Made by a program: the position numbers and the translations under genes
Shown: positions 13,846 through 21,323 of the stretch, in pieces
Layout of the letters: each line of letters opens with the position of its first letter
Position numbering within the stretch: the first letter of the stretch is position 1
Notes under the pieces: model-generated
What the model saw: the letters and a program-made list of their open reading frames with translations, nothing else
The model's database searches: none
Told to the model about the DNA's origin: nothing
From: an uncultured Gemmatimonadota bacterium
GTDB lineage: Bacteria > Gemmatimonadota > Gemmatimonadetes > Longimicrobiales > Longimicrobiaceae
Direction of reading: 5' to 3'
Assembly: GCA_902805735.1 (NCBI GenBank)
Contig: CADCTW010000172.1
Coordinates: 1 to 40,328, forward strand
DNA: 40,328 bases

Positions 13846-13880
13846 GCGGCCCGGCGCCCCCACGGGGGTGGCCGGGCCGC
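13846..13880 (+). terminator. GC-rich hairpin after the cohesin-like gene
   Basis: A 10-bp outer stem GCGGCCCGGC/GCCGGGCCGC plus an inner C5/G5 stem. It is followed by TCCTTCGTTCC, with no clean T tract. It is probably a transcription or RNA 3'-end signal separating the two genes. Confidence 0.6.
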
Positions 13881-13932
13881 TCCTTCGTTCCTCCCGCCTC
13901 CTATCGCTTCCCCGTTCCTGCCTGGTATAAAC

Positions 13933-16900
13933 ATGCGTAACCTCGCGCTCCACCGGCTCCTGGGCCTTGCCCTACTCACCCTCGTCCCCGTTTCGGCGCA
14001 CGCGCAGCAGGCGGCCCAGGCCGCCCCGCTCCGTGGCGACGTGAACGGGGACGGTCGCGTTTCCGCGGCCGACGCGCAGGCGGTGCGCGACCACGTGGCG
14101 GGCCGTCCGGCCGCGCCGGGCATCGTGCTGCTTCCCAACGGCGACGCCAACGGCGACGGGCGGATCACGGGCGTGGACGCGGCCATGATCCAGGCATTCG
14201 CGGCGGGCCGCGACGTCAGCCGCTTCGGCGTGGGCCAGCCCATCCGGGGCGGCGGCGGCGGGGAGCAGAAGAAGAACGACAACCTGCTGGGGCTGCACGT
14301 CTGCACCATGGACGTGGAGACGAACACGCACAGCTGCGAAACGCCGCGTCCGCAGATGGGCGCCTCGGCGGACTACCTGCTGGGCAAGCCGAACGTGGCC
14401 TACGTGACCACCGGCGCCGCGAGCTCGCGCGGCAACGCGGCCGACGAGGACACCACCAGCATGAACGTGGCGGTGACCAACAACATCGGGCAGCCCATCG
14501 GCACCGTGGACGGCACCACCGCGGCGGCCAGCGGCGTGCGCGTCTTCTTCCACGACGGCCCGCGCGTGACCTCGGTGAAGAGCGGCACGCTGGCCAGCGC
14601 CACCATCCGCCTGGAAGGCACCGACGGCACGGCCGACTTCGCCGGGCCGGAGGGCGAGTTCGCCAAGACCAACAAGCCGTACTACCAGTACAACGGAGTG
14701 CTGGCGACGGGCGCCACCTCCGCGCCCAAGGGGTGGAAGTTCGTCTACTCCGCCAACACCAAGACCTTCACCTACTCGGTGCAGGTGTCGGCCCCGGTGC
14801 AGTACGAGTTCGGCCTGATCACCGTCGCGCCGGCGTCGCTGGTGCTGGGCGAGGCCGAGGCGAGCTCCGCGCTCACGCCCACCGTGCGCAACCCGCTCTT
14901 CGCGGTGGTGGACGAGGCCGTCACCTGGAGCAGCTCCAACACCGCGGTGGCCACGGTGGACGCGTCGGGCGTGGTCACGGGCGTGGCGCAGGGCACGGCC
15001 ACCATCACGGCCACCTCGCAGGTCAAGGCCCAGCGCAAGGGCTCCATCCCGGTGACGGTGGACAAGGCGCCGACCGTCGTCTCCACCGTTCCGGCCGACG
15101 AAGCGAAGCAGGTGGCGGGCACCAGCAACATCGAGATCACCTTCAGCGAGGCGGTGGACGTCACCACCTCCAGCTTCACGCTGGAGTGCCCGACCGGCAC
15201 GGCGAAGACCTTCACCGTGAGCGGCTCGGGCACGGCGACCGTCACGCTGGACCCGGACGCGGACCTGCCGGCGGGGACCATCTGCACGGTCAAGGTGATC
15301 GGAGCGCAGGTGAGCGACTCGGACACCAACGACGGGCCCAACCACCTGGCCGGCGACCGCACGTTCAGCTTCGAGGTAAACATCCAGGCGGTGGCCGACG
15401 CCTTCGGCACCACCACCACCGGCAACGTGCGGATCAACTCCGCCAGCACGTCGCCCGCGTTCAGCGTCACGGCGAACGACCAGCTCAACCCGGCCAACAC
15501 CACCATCACCTTCGCCGGCTGGAACGCGGTGGCGGGGAAGACGCAGCAGGGCGGCGACGTGGTGATGACCACCACGGGCGAGGGGATGGGGCAGTTCACC
15601 TACAACCCGCCGGCCGGCTTCGAGGGCACGGACAGCCTGGAGTACACCATCACGAGCGGCTCGGCCAGCGCCTCGGCGAAGGTGGCGCTCCCGGTGGGCG
15701 GGATGATCTGGTTCGTGAACAACGGCGGCGCCGCCTGCACCACCCGGGCCGACGGCTGCGGCCGCCTCACCAACCCGTACAGCACGCTGGCCGCCTTCCA
15801 GGCCGAGAACAACGGCACCGGGAACAACCCGGCGGCCAACGAGGCCGTCTTCATCTACCAGAGCACCACCTCCTACGCCGGGCCGGTCACGCTGCTCGCC
15901 GGGCAGAAGCTGATCGGGCAGGACGCCACCGCCACCCTCCAGGCGCTGTCGGGGATCACGCCGGCCACGGGTAGCGACGCGCTCCCGGCCATGGACGCGG
16001 CGGGCGCCGCGGTCACCCTCGCGGGCGCGGACGGGGTGAACCTGGGCACGGGCAACATGCTGCGCGGGCTCACGCTGGCCCCCACGGCGGGTGAGGCGAT
16101 CGGCGGCACCGGCTTCGGCACGCTGACGCTCTCCACCGGCACTCCGGACCTGGTCGTCAACGCGGGCGGCCAGGCGCTGTCGCTCACCACGGGCGCCATC
16201 ACCGGCACCTTCACCTCCGTGGCCTCCTCGGGCGGCACCTACAACGTGCTGCTGAGCGGCGTCACCGGCGACATCGACTTCGGCGCGGGTGCGCTCAGCG
16301 GCTCCACGGCCGGCGCCATCAAGATCGTGGGCGGCCCGCTGACGCTGGACGCGTCGGGCAACATCACGCAGGCCATCGCCGCGCCGCTGCTGGACGTGAG
16401 CGGCACGCACACGGGGACGCTCACCTTCACGGGCACGCTGAACGCCACCACGGGCACCGGCCTGCAGTTCAGCGACGCGGACGGCGTCTACAGCTTCGCC
16501 GGCACCACCACGCTGAACGGCGGCGACGCGGGCATCGACATCATCGGCGGGTCGGGCGGCACCTTCACCTTCGCCAGCGGCACGGGGGTGACCAACCCGT
16601 CGGGCGCGGCGTTCCGCGTGGCCTCCAGCACGCCGGCGGTTACCTTCAACGGCAATCTCACTAAGAGCGGCACGAGCACCGGGCTCCTGGTAGACATCAG
16701 CGACCAGTCCTCGGGGACGATCACCTTCGCCAACGGCACGCTGCAGGGCACGAGCACGAGCACTTTGAGCACGGGCATCCAGCTCTCCAACGTGGACGGC
16801 ACCGTCGCCTTCAACGGCACCACCACGCTCTCCGGCGGCGACAACGGGATCGACGTCATCGGCGGGTCGAGCGGTACGGTCACCTTCAGCGCGAACACGA

Positions 16901-18795
16901 GCATCACCAACCCGTCCGGCAACGTGGTGCAGATCGCGAACAGCGCGCCCACGTTCACCTACTCCGGCTCGTTCACCAAGACGGGCGTCAACGCCGGCAT
17001 CCTGGTGAACGCCAACACGGGCGGCACGGTGACGTTCGAGGGCGCGGGCAAGACGCGGACGCTGAACACCAACACCGGGCACGGCGTGAGCCTGACCGGC
17101 AACTCGAACACCACCGTCGACTTCAAGGACGGCGGCCTGGTGATCACCAGCACGAGCGGGAACGGCTTCAACGCCACCAGCAACAGCGGTAGCGGCACGG
17201 TGAGCGTGCGTGGTACGGGGAACACCATCACCTCGACTACCAGCGGGACGGCGCTGAACTTCCAGAACACCACGATCGGCGCGAGCGGGCTCACCTTCCA
17301 GGCGATCTCCGCCGGGAACAGCAACGGGGACCCGGACCCGGCCAACGGCATCGTGCTCAACAACACCGGGACCACGGCCGGGCTGACGGTGACGGGTACC
17401 GGTACGACCGCGGGTTCGGGTGGGACGATCCAGAACACGTCGGGTGACGGCATCCGGCTTCATTCGACGCAGAACACGTCGCTCAGCTACATGAACGTCA
17501 ACAACGCGGCGAGCACCGCCGGCGCGACGTGCACCATTCAGAGCGCATCGGACTGCAGCGCCAGTCTGGACATGGTGAGCGCCACCGGCGTCACGCTCAC
17601 GGGCCTGGTGCTCAACGGCAGCGGCCAGCAGGGGATCAGCGGCCACAACGTGACCGGACTGACGATCAAGAGCAGCCAGGTGCTCAACGCCGGCAACGGC
17701 AACGACGAGTTCGGGATGCTCTTCTCCAACCTCGCCGGCACCGTGCTCCTGCAGGACGTGACCATCGACGAGACGGAGGAGGGCGGGATCCGGCTGTACA
17801 ACAACACCGGCTCGCTCAACATGACGGTGCTCCGCGGCATCATCTCGGACAACGACCCGCTCAGCGGCAACGGCGAGGACGGGTTCCAGATGGAGATCGA
17901 GGGGTCAGCGACCGCCCGCATCCTGGTGGACGACGTGGACTTCCTCCGCACCCACCGCGATGGGATCGACGCCATCGTGGAGGGGACCAGCGGGGCGCAG
18001 CTCAACCTGACGGCGCAGAACAACTCGTTCCTGGTGAGCAACGGGTCCGGGGGCGTCACGGTGGCGGTCAACAACACGGCCAACGCCAACGTGACCGTCC
18101 ACAACAACCTGATCGAGAACACGGTCAGCAATGCGATCAACGTGGTGACGGGTGTGGAGGCAACCGCCAACCTGCGGATCACCAACAACACCATCCGACA
18201 CCCGGCGCCCCCGGCGGCGCAGATCGGCTTTGGCATCCGGCTGTCGCAGGAGGAGGAGAGCGACATGACCGCGCTGGTGTCGGGGAACAACATCAGCGGC
18301 ACCGGCTACGACCCCATCCGCGCCTTCTCGCGCTACGGCGACCTGGACACCAGCCCGGGAACGGGAGCGGGAGACTACGGCACCCTGCACCTGAGCCTGC
18401 GCGGCAACACCGCCGGCGCTCCCCTCAACCCCGCGTACGGGATCGACATCCAGGCGCAGAACGAGGAGAACCTGGTGTGCCTGGACATCGGCTTCGCCGG
18501 GTCTGCCGCCAACAACTCGAGTTTGGGCACGGGCGGCGCGCTGGGCCTGCGGGTGCGGAAGCAGAACACCAGCTCCGGCACAGGCACCGGGGTGGTTGGC
18601 TTCCAGATCGAGGGGATGCCGACCGGTGCGCAGAGCATCGCCACCACGCAGAACCACATCTACACGTACAACCCGGCGTACAGCAGCGCGACGCCCGCGA
18701 CACAGGTTCTCGCCTCCACCAGCCCGAGCGGCGGCACCTTCGACGGTGTGGGCGCCGGCACCTGCCGCGACGCCGCCACCACCCTGCTTCCCTGA
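13933..18795 (+). CDS. Giant secreted dockerin / Ig-like / beta-helix protein
   Basis: A 1620-residue secreted protein. Residues 1-24 are a signal peptide. A type I dockerin follows: two Ca-binding loops D36-x-N38-x-D40-G41..D47 and D71-x-N73-x-D75-G76..D82, each with its F helix. A Gly-rich linker (105-110) leads to a beta domain with Cys pairs, then a BIG2-like domain (about 300-363), a Big_5/SbsA-like domain (about 381-486) and a cadherin-like domain (about 490-586). From about residue 590 a right-handed beta-helix runs nearly to the end, with an internal repeat of about 105 residues. The dockerin is N-terminal, not C-terminal as in clostridial enzymes. No catalytic site is recognised; adhesion or matrix roles fit. 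The gene lies 94 bases after the cohesin-like gene and ends before a hairpin. Confidence 0.88.
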   Translation: MRNLALHRLLGLALLTLVPVSAHAQQAAQAAPLRGDVNGDGRVSAADAQAVRDHVAGRPAAPGIVLLPNGDANGDGRITGVDAAMIQAFAAGRDVSRFGVGQPIRGGGGGEQKKNDNLLGLHVCTMDVETNTHSCETPRPQMGASADYLLGKPNVAYVTTGAASSRGNAADEDTTSMNVAVTNNIGQPIGTVDGTTAAASGVRVFFHDGPRVTSVKSGTLASATIRLEGTDGTADFAGPEGEFAKTNKPYYQYNGVLATGATSAPKGWKFVYSANTKTFTYSVQVSAPVQYEFGLITVAPASLVLGEAEASSALTPTVRNPLFAVVDEAVTWSSSNTAVATVDASGVVTGVAQGTATITATSQVKAQRKGSIPVTVDKAPTVVSTVPADEAKQVAGTSNIEITFSEAVDVTTSSFTLECPTGTAKTFTVSGSGTATVTLDPDADLPAGTICTVKVIGAQVSDSDTNDGPNHLAGDRTFSFEVNIQAVADAFGTTTTGNVRINSASTSPAFSVTANDQLNPANTTITFAGWNAVAGKTQQGGDVVMTTTGEGMGQFTYNPPAGFEGTDSLEYTITSGSASASAKVALPVGGMIWFVNNGGAACTTRADGCGRLTNPYSTLAAFQAENNGTGNNPAANEAVFIYQSTTSYAGPVTLLAGQKLIGQDATATLQALSGITPATGSDALPAMDAAGAAVTLAGADGVNLGTGNMLRGLTLAPTAGEAIGGTGFGTLTLSTGTPDLVVNAGGQALSLTTGAITGTFTSVASSGGTYNVLLSGVTGDIDFGAGALSGSTAGAIKIVGGPLTLDASGNITQAIAAPLLDVSGTHTGTLTFTGTLNATTGTGLQFSDADGVYSFAGTTTLNGGDAGIDIIGGSGGTFTFASGTGVTNPSGAAFRVASSTPAVTFNGNLTKSGTSTGLLVDISDQSSGTITFANGTLQGTSTSTLSTGIQLSNVDGTVAFNGTTTLSGGDNGIDVIGGSSGTVTFSANTSITNPSGNVVQIANSAPTFTYSGSFTKTGVNAGILVNANTGGTVTFEGAGKTRTLNTNTGHGVSLTGNSNTTVDFKDGGLVITSTSGNGFNATSNSGSGTVSVRGTGNTITSTTSGTALNFQNTTIGASGLTFQAISAGNSNGDPDPANGIVLNNTGTTAGLTVTGTGTTAGSGGTIQNTSGDGIRLHSTQNTSLSYMNVNNAASTAGATCTIQSASDCSASLDMVSATGVTLTGLVLNGSGQQGISGHNVTGLTIKSSQVLNAGNGNDEFGMLFSNLAGTVLLQDVTIDETEEGGIRLYNNTGSLNMTVLRGIISDNDPLSGNGEDGFQMEIEGSATARILVDDVDFLRTHRDGIDAIVEGTSGAQLNLTAQNNSFLVSNGSGGVTVAVNNTANANVTVHNNLIENTVSNAINVVTGVEATANLRITNNTIRHPAPPAAQIGFGIRLSQEEESDMTALVSGNNISGTGYDPIRAFSRYGDLDTSPGTGAGDYGTLHLSLRGNTAGAPLNPAYGIDIQAQNEENLVCLDIGFAGSAANNSSLGTGGALGLRVRKQNTSSGTGTGVVGFQIEGMPTGAQSIATTQNHIYTYNPAYSSATPATQVLASTSPSGGTFDGVGAGTCRDAATTLLP
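16500..17040 (+). repeat. Internal coding repeat of about 315 bases in the beta-helix
   Basis: The stretch starting GGCACCACCACGCT at 16501 recurs at 16816, and protein text between them repeats with the same order (GTTTLxGGDxGIDxIGGSxGTxTF, then TNPSG, then an NxTKxG block). The period is 105 codons. It reflects duplication of beta-helix turns; a third copy is not complete. Confidence 0.7.
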
Positions 18796-18809
18796 GCAGG
18801 CTGTAGGAC

Positions 18810-18840
18810 GGCCCCGCCGCCCTCCGCGGGCGGCGGGGCC
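18810..18840 (+). terminator. GC-rich hairpin after the dockerin gene
   Basis: A perfect 13-bp stem GGCCCCGCCGCCC / GGGCGGCGGGGCC with loop TCCGC begins 15 bases after the stop codon. There is no T tract after it. Confidence 0.65.
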
Positions 18841-18909
18841 GGGCTGTACCCGCAGGACGCTGGTCCCCCCGCAGGTCCGTCCCATACCCCGTGTCAGGAG
18901 AAGAACCCG

Positions 18910-19410
18910 ATGGCCGAACCATTCCTGAGTGAGATCAGGATCTTCTCGTTCGATTTCCCCCCCAAAGGCTGGGCTTTCTGTAATGGGCAGCTCCTGCCCA
19001 TCAACCAGAACCAGGCCCTGTTCGCCCTTCTCGGGACGACCTACGGCGGGAACGGACAGACCACGTTCGCCCTCCCCAACCTGCGGGGACAGGTCCCCAT
19101 CCACACCGGCGACGGGCACACGCTCGGAGAGAAGGCCGGGAGCTCGTCGGCCACTGTGACCCTGCAGCAGATGCCGCAACACCTGCACTTCCTGAACGCG
19201 ACCAGCGGGAACGGCACGACCACGACGCCGACGGGAAACTTCTTCGCGAAGGCGCTGAACAACTCGTACGGCGCGGCACAGGCGCTCACGCCGTTCGATC
19301 CGGCCTCGGTGTCGAGCGTGGGCGGAAGCCAGCCGCACAACAACATGATGCCCTACCTGGTGCTCAACTTCTGCATCGCGCTGCAGGGCCTCTTCCCCTC
19401 CCAGAACTGA
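18910..19410 (+). CDS. Phage tail collar domain protein (MdpB-like), paralogue 1
   Basis: A 166-residue protein with an N-terminal tail-collar domain (PF07484 type). Signature E-I-R-I-F-S-F-D-F-P-P-K-G-W-A-F-C-N-G-Q-L-L-P is followed by A-L-F-A-L-L-G-T-T-Y-G-G-N-G-Q-T-T-F-A-L-P-N-L-R-G. The C-terminal part contains H-L-H and a Q-P-H-N-N-M-x-P-Y-L-V-L-N-F-C-I-A-L-Q-G motif also conserved in the two next genes. No signal peptide is present. AGGAG precedes the start. Proteins of this type (microcystin-dependent protein family) occur as triplets in many bacteria; their function is not established. The collar fold comes from phage tail fibres, so binding of a sugar or a tail structure is a fair guess. 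Confidence 0.9.
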   Translation: MAEPFLSEIRIFSFDFPPKGWAFCNGQLLPINQNQALFALLGTTYGGNGQTTFALPNLRGQVPIHTGDGHTLGEKAGSSSATVTLQQMPQHLHFLNATSGNGTTTTPTGNFFAKALNNSYGAAQALTPFDPASVSSVGGSQPHNNMMPYLVLNFCIALQGLFPSQN

Positions 19411-19423
19411 CGGAGCCTGACCC

Positions 19424-19945
19424 ATGGCACAACCATACGTGGGCGAGATCCGGATGTTCGCCGGGAATTTCGCTCCTTACACCTGGGCGTTCTGCGACGG
19501 GCAGCAGCTCCCGATCGCCGAGAACGAGACGCTGTTCCAGCTCATCGGCACCACCTACGGCGGTGATGGCGAGTCGACCTTCAACCTGCCCAACCTGCAG
19601 AGCCGCATCCCGCTCCACATGGGCAGCGGCCCAGACGGGGTGACCTACGCGCTGGGGCAGATGGGGGGAACCGAGCATGAGACGCTCACCACGCAGCAGA
19701 TCCCCGTCCACACGCACACGATGCTGGGCTCCACGGATTTCGCGCAGCAGACCTCACCAGGCGACCTGGTGCTGGCCCGCTCCACGTCGGCCGACATCTA
19801 TGGTCCGTCGGACCCGCCGATCGCCCAGATGAACGCCGGGGCGGTGACTCCTGTGGGCGGAAGCCAGCCGCACGAGAACGCCCAGCCGTTCCTCTGCATC
19901 AACTACATCATCTCCCTGCACGGGATTTTCCCCAGCCCCACCTGA
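19424..19945 (+). CDS. Phage tail collar domain protein (MdpB-like), paralogue 2
   Basis: A 173-residue paralogue of the gene before, starting 13 bases after its stop. The collar core is G-E-I-R-M-F-A-G-N-F-A-P-Y-T-W-A-F-C-D-G-Q-Q-L-P-I and L-I-G-T-T-Y-G-G-D-G-E-S-T-F-N-L-P-N-L. A later H-T-H-T stretch and the C-terminal N-A-Q-P-F-L-C-I-N-Y-I-I-S-L-H-G-I-F-P are the paralogue-type end. The core differs from the first paralogue in the loop (AGNFAPY against SFDFPPK), suggesting the three proteins are not interchangeable and could form a hetero-oligomer. No secretion signal is seen. It is one operon with its neighbours on spacing alone. Confidence 0.9.
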   Translation: MAQPYVGEIRMFAGNFAPYTWAFCDGQQLPIAENETLFQLIGTTYGGDGESTFNLPNLQSRIPLHMGSGPDGVTYALGQMGGTEHETLTTQQIPVHTHTMLGSTDFAQQTSPGDLVLARSTSADIYGPSDPPIAQMNAGAVTPVGGSQPHENAQPFLCINYIISLHGIFPSPT

Positions 19946-19956
19946 GGAGCGCGCAC

Positions 19957-20475
19957 ATGGCCGATCCATTCGTTGCGGAGATCCGCATCTTTCCCTTCAA
20001 CTTCCCCCCCAAGGGGTGGGCCTTCTGCAACGGCCAGATCATGCCGCTCTCGCAGAACACCGCCCTGTTCGCCCTCCTGGGCACCGTCTACGGTGGAGAC
20101 GGGAAGAGCACCTTCGCGCTCCCTAATCTACAGGGGAGCGCCGCTATGCACCCGGGACAGGGCCAGGGGCTGAGCCTGCGCGACCTGGGTGAGATCGGAG
20201 GCGCCGAGTCCGTCACGCTGCTCATCTCGGAGATTCCCGTCCATACCCACAGTATGTCCGCGCAGACGCTGGCCGGTGACCAGACGATCCCCACCGGGAC
20301 GCTGCCCGCGACATCTCCCGGCGACAACCTGTACGCGCCGTCGGGTGCCATGGTGACGATGGCGCCGCAGGCGCTGCCGCCGGCCGGGGGGAGCCTGCCG
20401 CACAACAACATGCAGCCGTACCTGACGCTGAACTTCAACATCGCCTTGCAGGGCATCTTCCCGCCCCGGGGGTGA
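19957..20475 (+). CDS. Phage tail collar domain protein (MdpB-like), paralogue 3
   Basis: A 172-residue third paralogue, 11 bases after the second, with GAGGAG as ribosome site. It is closer to the first (F-N-F-P-P-K-G-W-A-F-C-N-G-Q-I-M-P and L-L-G-T-V-Y-G-G-D-G-K-S-T-F-A-L-P-N-L-Q-G) than to the second. It keeps H-T-H-S and L-P-H-N-N-M-Q-P-Y-L-T-L-N-F-N-I-A-L-Q-G-I-F-P. Its stop is followed by a strong hairpin, so the triplet is probably one mRNA. The function is as open as for the other two. Confidence 0.9.
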   Translation: MADPFVAEIRIFPFNFPPKGWAFCNGQIMPLSQNTALFALLGTVYGGDGKSTFALPNLQGSAAMHPGQGQGLSLRDLGEIGGAESVTLLISEIPVHTHSMSAQTLAGDQTIPTGTLPATSPGDNLYAPSGAMVTMAPQALPPAGGSLPHNNMQPYLTLNFNIALQGIFPPRG

Positions 20476-20495
20476 GCGAGTCGTCGGCATGAAGA

Positions 20496-20522
20496 GCGAG
20501 GCGGCCCATGTGGCCGCCTCGC
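20496..20522 (+). terminator. GC-rich hairpin after the collar gene triplet
   Basis: A perfect 11-bp stem GCGAGGCGGCC / GGCCGCCTCGC with a five-base loop lies 20 bases after the stop. No T tract follows (TTGCGTC). It also argues against the upstream starts of the GNAT gene, which would lie in this stem. Confidence 0.7.
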
Positions 20523-20587
20523 TTGCGTCACCGTGCGAACGCATAGGGATGCGCGGTGGCTATCCATTCCCGATCTGCCTTCCCAAG

Positions 20588-21076
20588 ATGACGCTTGACA
20601 CGATTTCCGCGCCGTCGCTGCGCGCGATCACCGGCGACGACCTCCCGTTCCTGTTCCGGGTGTACGCCAGCACGAGGCAGGAGGAGCTCGCGCCGGTGCC
20701 CTGGACGGACGAACAGAAGGAAGCGTTCCTGCGCCAGCAGTTCGAGGCGCAGCACGCGTGGTGGCAGGAGCACTACACCGGGGCCAGCTTCGACGTGGTG
20801 CTGGTGGCGGGTAAGCCCGCTGGCCGGCTGTACGTGGACGAATGGCGGGACGAAATCCGCATCGTGGACATCGCCCTGCTCCCCGAGTACCGCGGCGCGG
20901 GGCTGGGAGCGCGCCTCGTACGCGACGTGCTCGCGCGCGGGGACGCCGCCGGGAAGCCGGTGAGCATCCACGTGGAGCGAGCAAATCCGGCGCTGCGGCT
21001 GTACGAGCGGCTGGGGTTCCGGCTGGTGGAGGACAAGGGCGTGTACCTGCTGATGTCGCGCCCGGCGCGAGGCTGA
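20588..21076 (+). CDS. GNAT family N-acetyltransferase
   Basis: A 162-residue cytoplasmic acetyltransferase of the GNAT fold. The acetyl-CoA loop is R-G-A-G-L-G with the preceding strand I-A-L-L-P-E-Y-R, then helix A-R-L-V-R-D-V-L-A-R-G. The C-terminal N-P-A-L-R-L-Y-E-R-L-G-F-R-L-V-E motif (motif B) and the final strand V-Y-L-L-M are typical. The substrate is unknown. ATG 20588 was chosen because the domain starts there and the upstream part lies in a hairpin; a longer form from 20549 is possible. It stands alone between the collar genes and a palindrome, so no role can be read from context. Confidence 0.9.
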   Translation: MTLDTISAPSLRAITGDDLPFLFRVYASTRQEELAPVPWTDEQKEAFLRQQFEAQHAWWQEHYTGASFDVVLVAGKPAGRLYVDEWRDEIRIVDIALLPEYRGAGLGARLVRDVLARGDAAGKPVSIHVERANPALRLYERLGFRLVEDKGVYLLMSRPARG

Positions 21077-21082
21077 GGACAA

Positions 21083-21156
21083 CAGGGGTCACACAGAGAC
21101 ACAGAGGCACAGAGAAGAAGTGACCTCTGTGCCTCCGTGTCTCCGTGTGACCCCTG
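21083..21156. repeat. Long palindrome, CACAGAG family, copy 4 (extended)
   Basis: The arms are longer than usual: the family core is flanked by CAGGGG/CCCCTG, so the complete palindrome runs over 74 bases. A few bases differ between arms (CACAGAG against CTCCGTG). It ends just before the AT-rich promoter region at 21157. Confidence 0.95.
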
Positions 21157-21180
21157 ATTGTTAAGAATGTGTAAATAGGA

Positions 21181-21208
21181 TTGACTGCGCTATACAATCG
21201 TGTAGATT
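21181..21208 (+). promoter_or_regulatory. Candidate promoter in an AT-rich island
   Basis: TTGACT at 21181 and TAGATT at 21203 are 16 bases apart, inside a strikingly AT-rich stretch (21157-21225) of otherwise very GC-rich DNA. A second -10-like TATACAAT is at 21191. It would drive the haloperoxidase gene or a short leader RNA ending at the terminator that follows. Confidence 0.5.
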
Positions 21209-21228
21209 GTTGTCAGGAAAAGTTGAAG

Positions 21229-21269
21229 AGGCCCCGCCCGGCACAGCGCCCGGGCCGGGGCCTTTTTTT
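21229..21269 (+). terminator. Rho-independent terminator in the haloperoxidase leader
   Basis: The stem AGGCCCCG-CCCGG / CCGGG-C-CGGGGCCT (one bulged C at 21255), with an 8-base loop, is followed by seven T (21263-21269). It is the only classical terminator with a T tract in the window. It lies 55 bases before the haloperoxidase start, after the AT-rich promoter, so it is either an attenuator or the end of a short RNA. Confidence 0.8.
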
Positions 21270-21323
21270 GTGCCGGCCGCGGCGGACGCCGTGCCCGGAG
21301 ACCTTTACCCGGCGGGAGAAAAC

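Noticed and set aside
13972-17646. 1224-codon open frame on the minus strand opposite the dockerin gene
   Set aside because: Arg/Gly/Ala/Val-rich text without domains, in a frame determined by the GC-rich codons of the true gene. The plus frame has signal peptide, dockerin, Ig-like and beta-helix structure.
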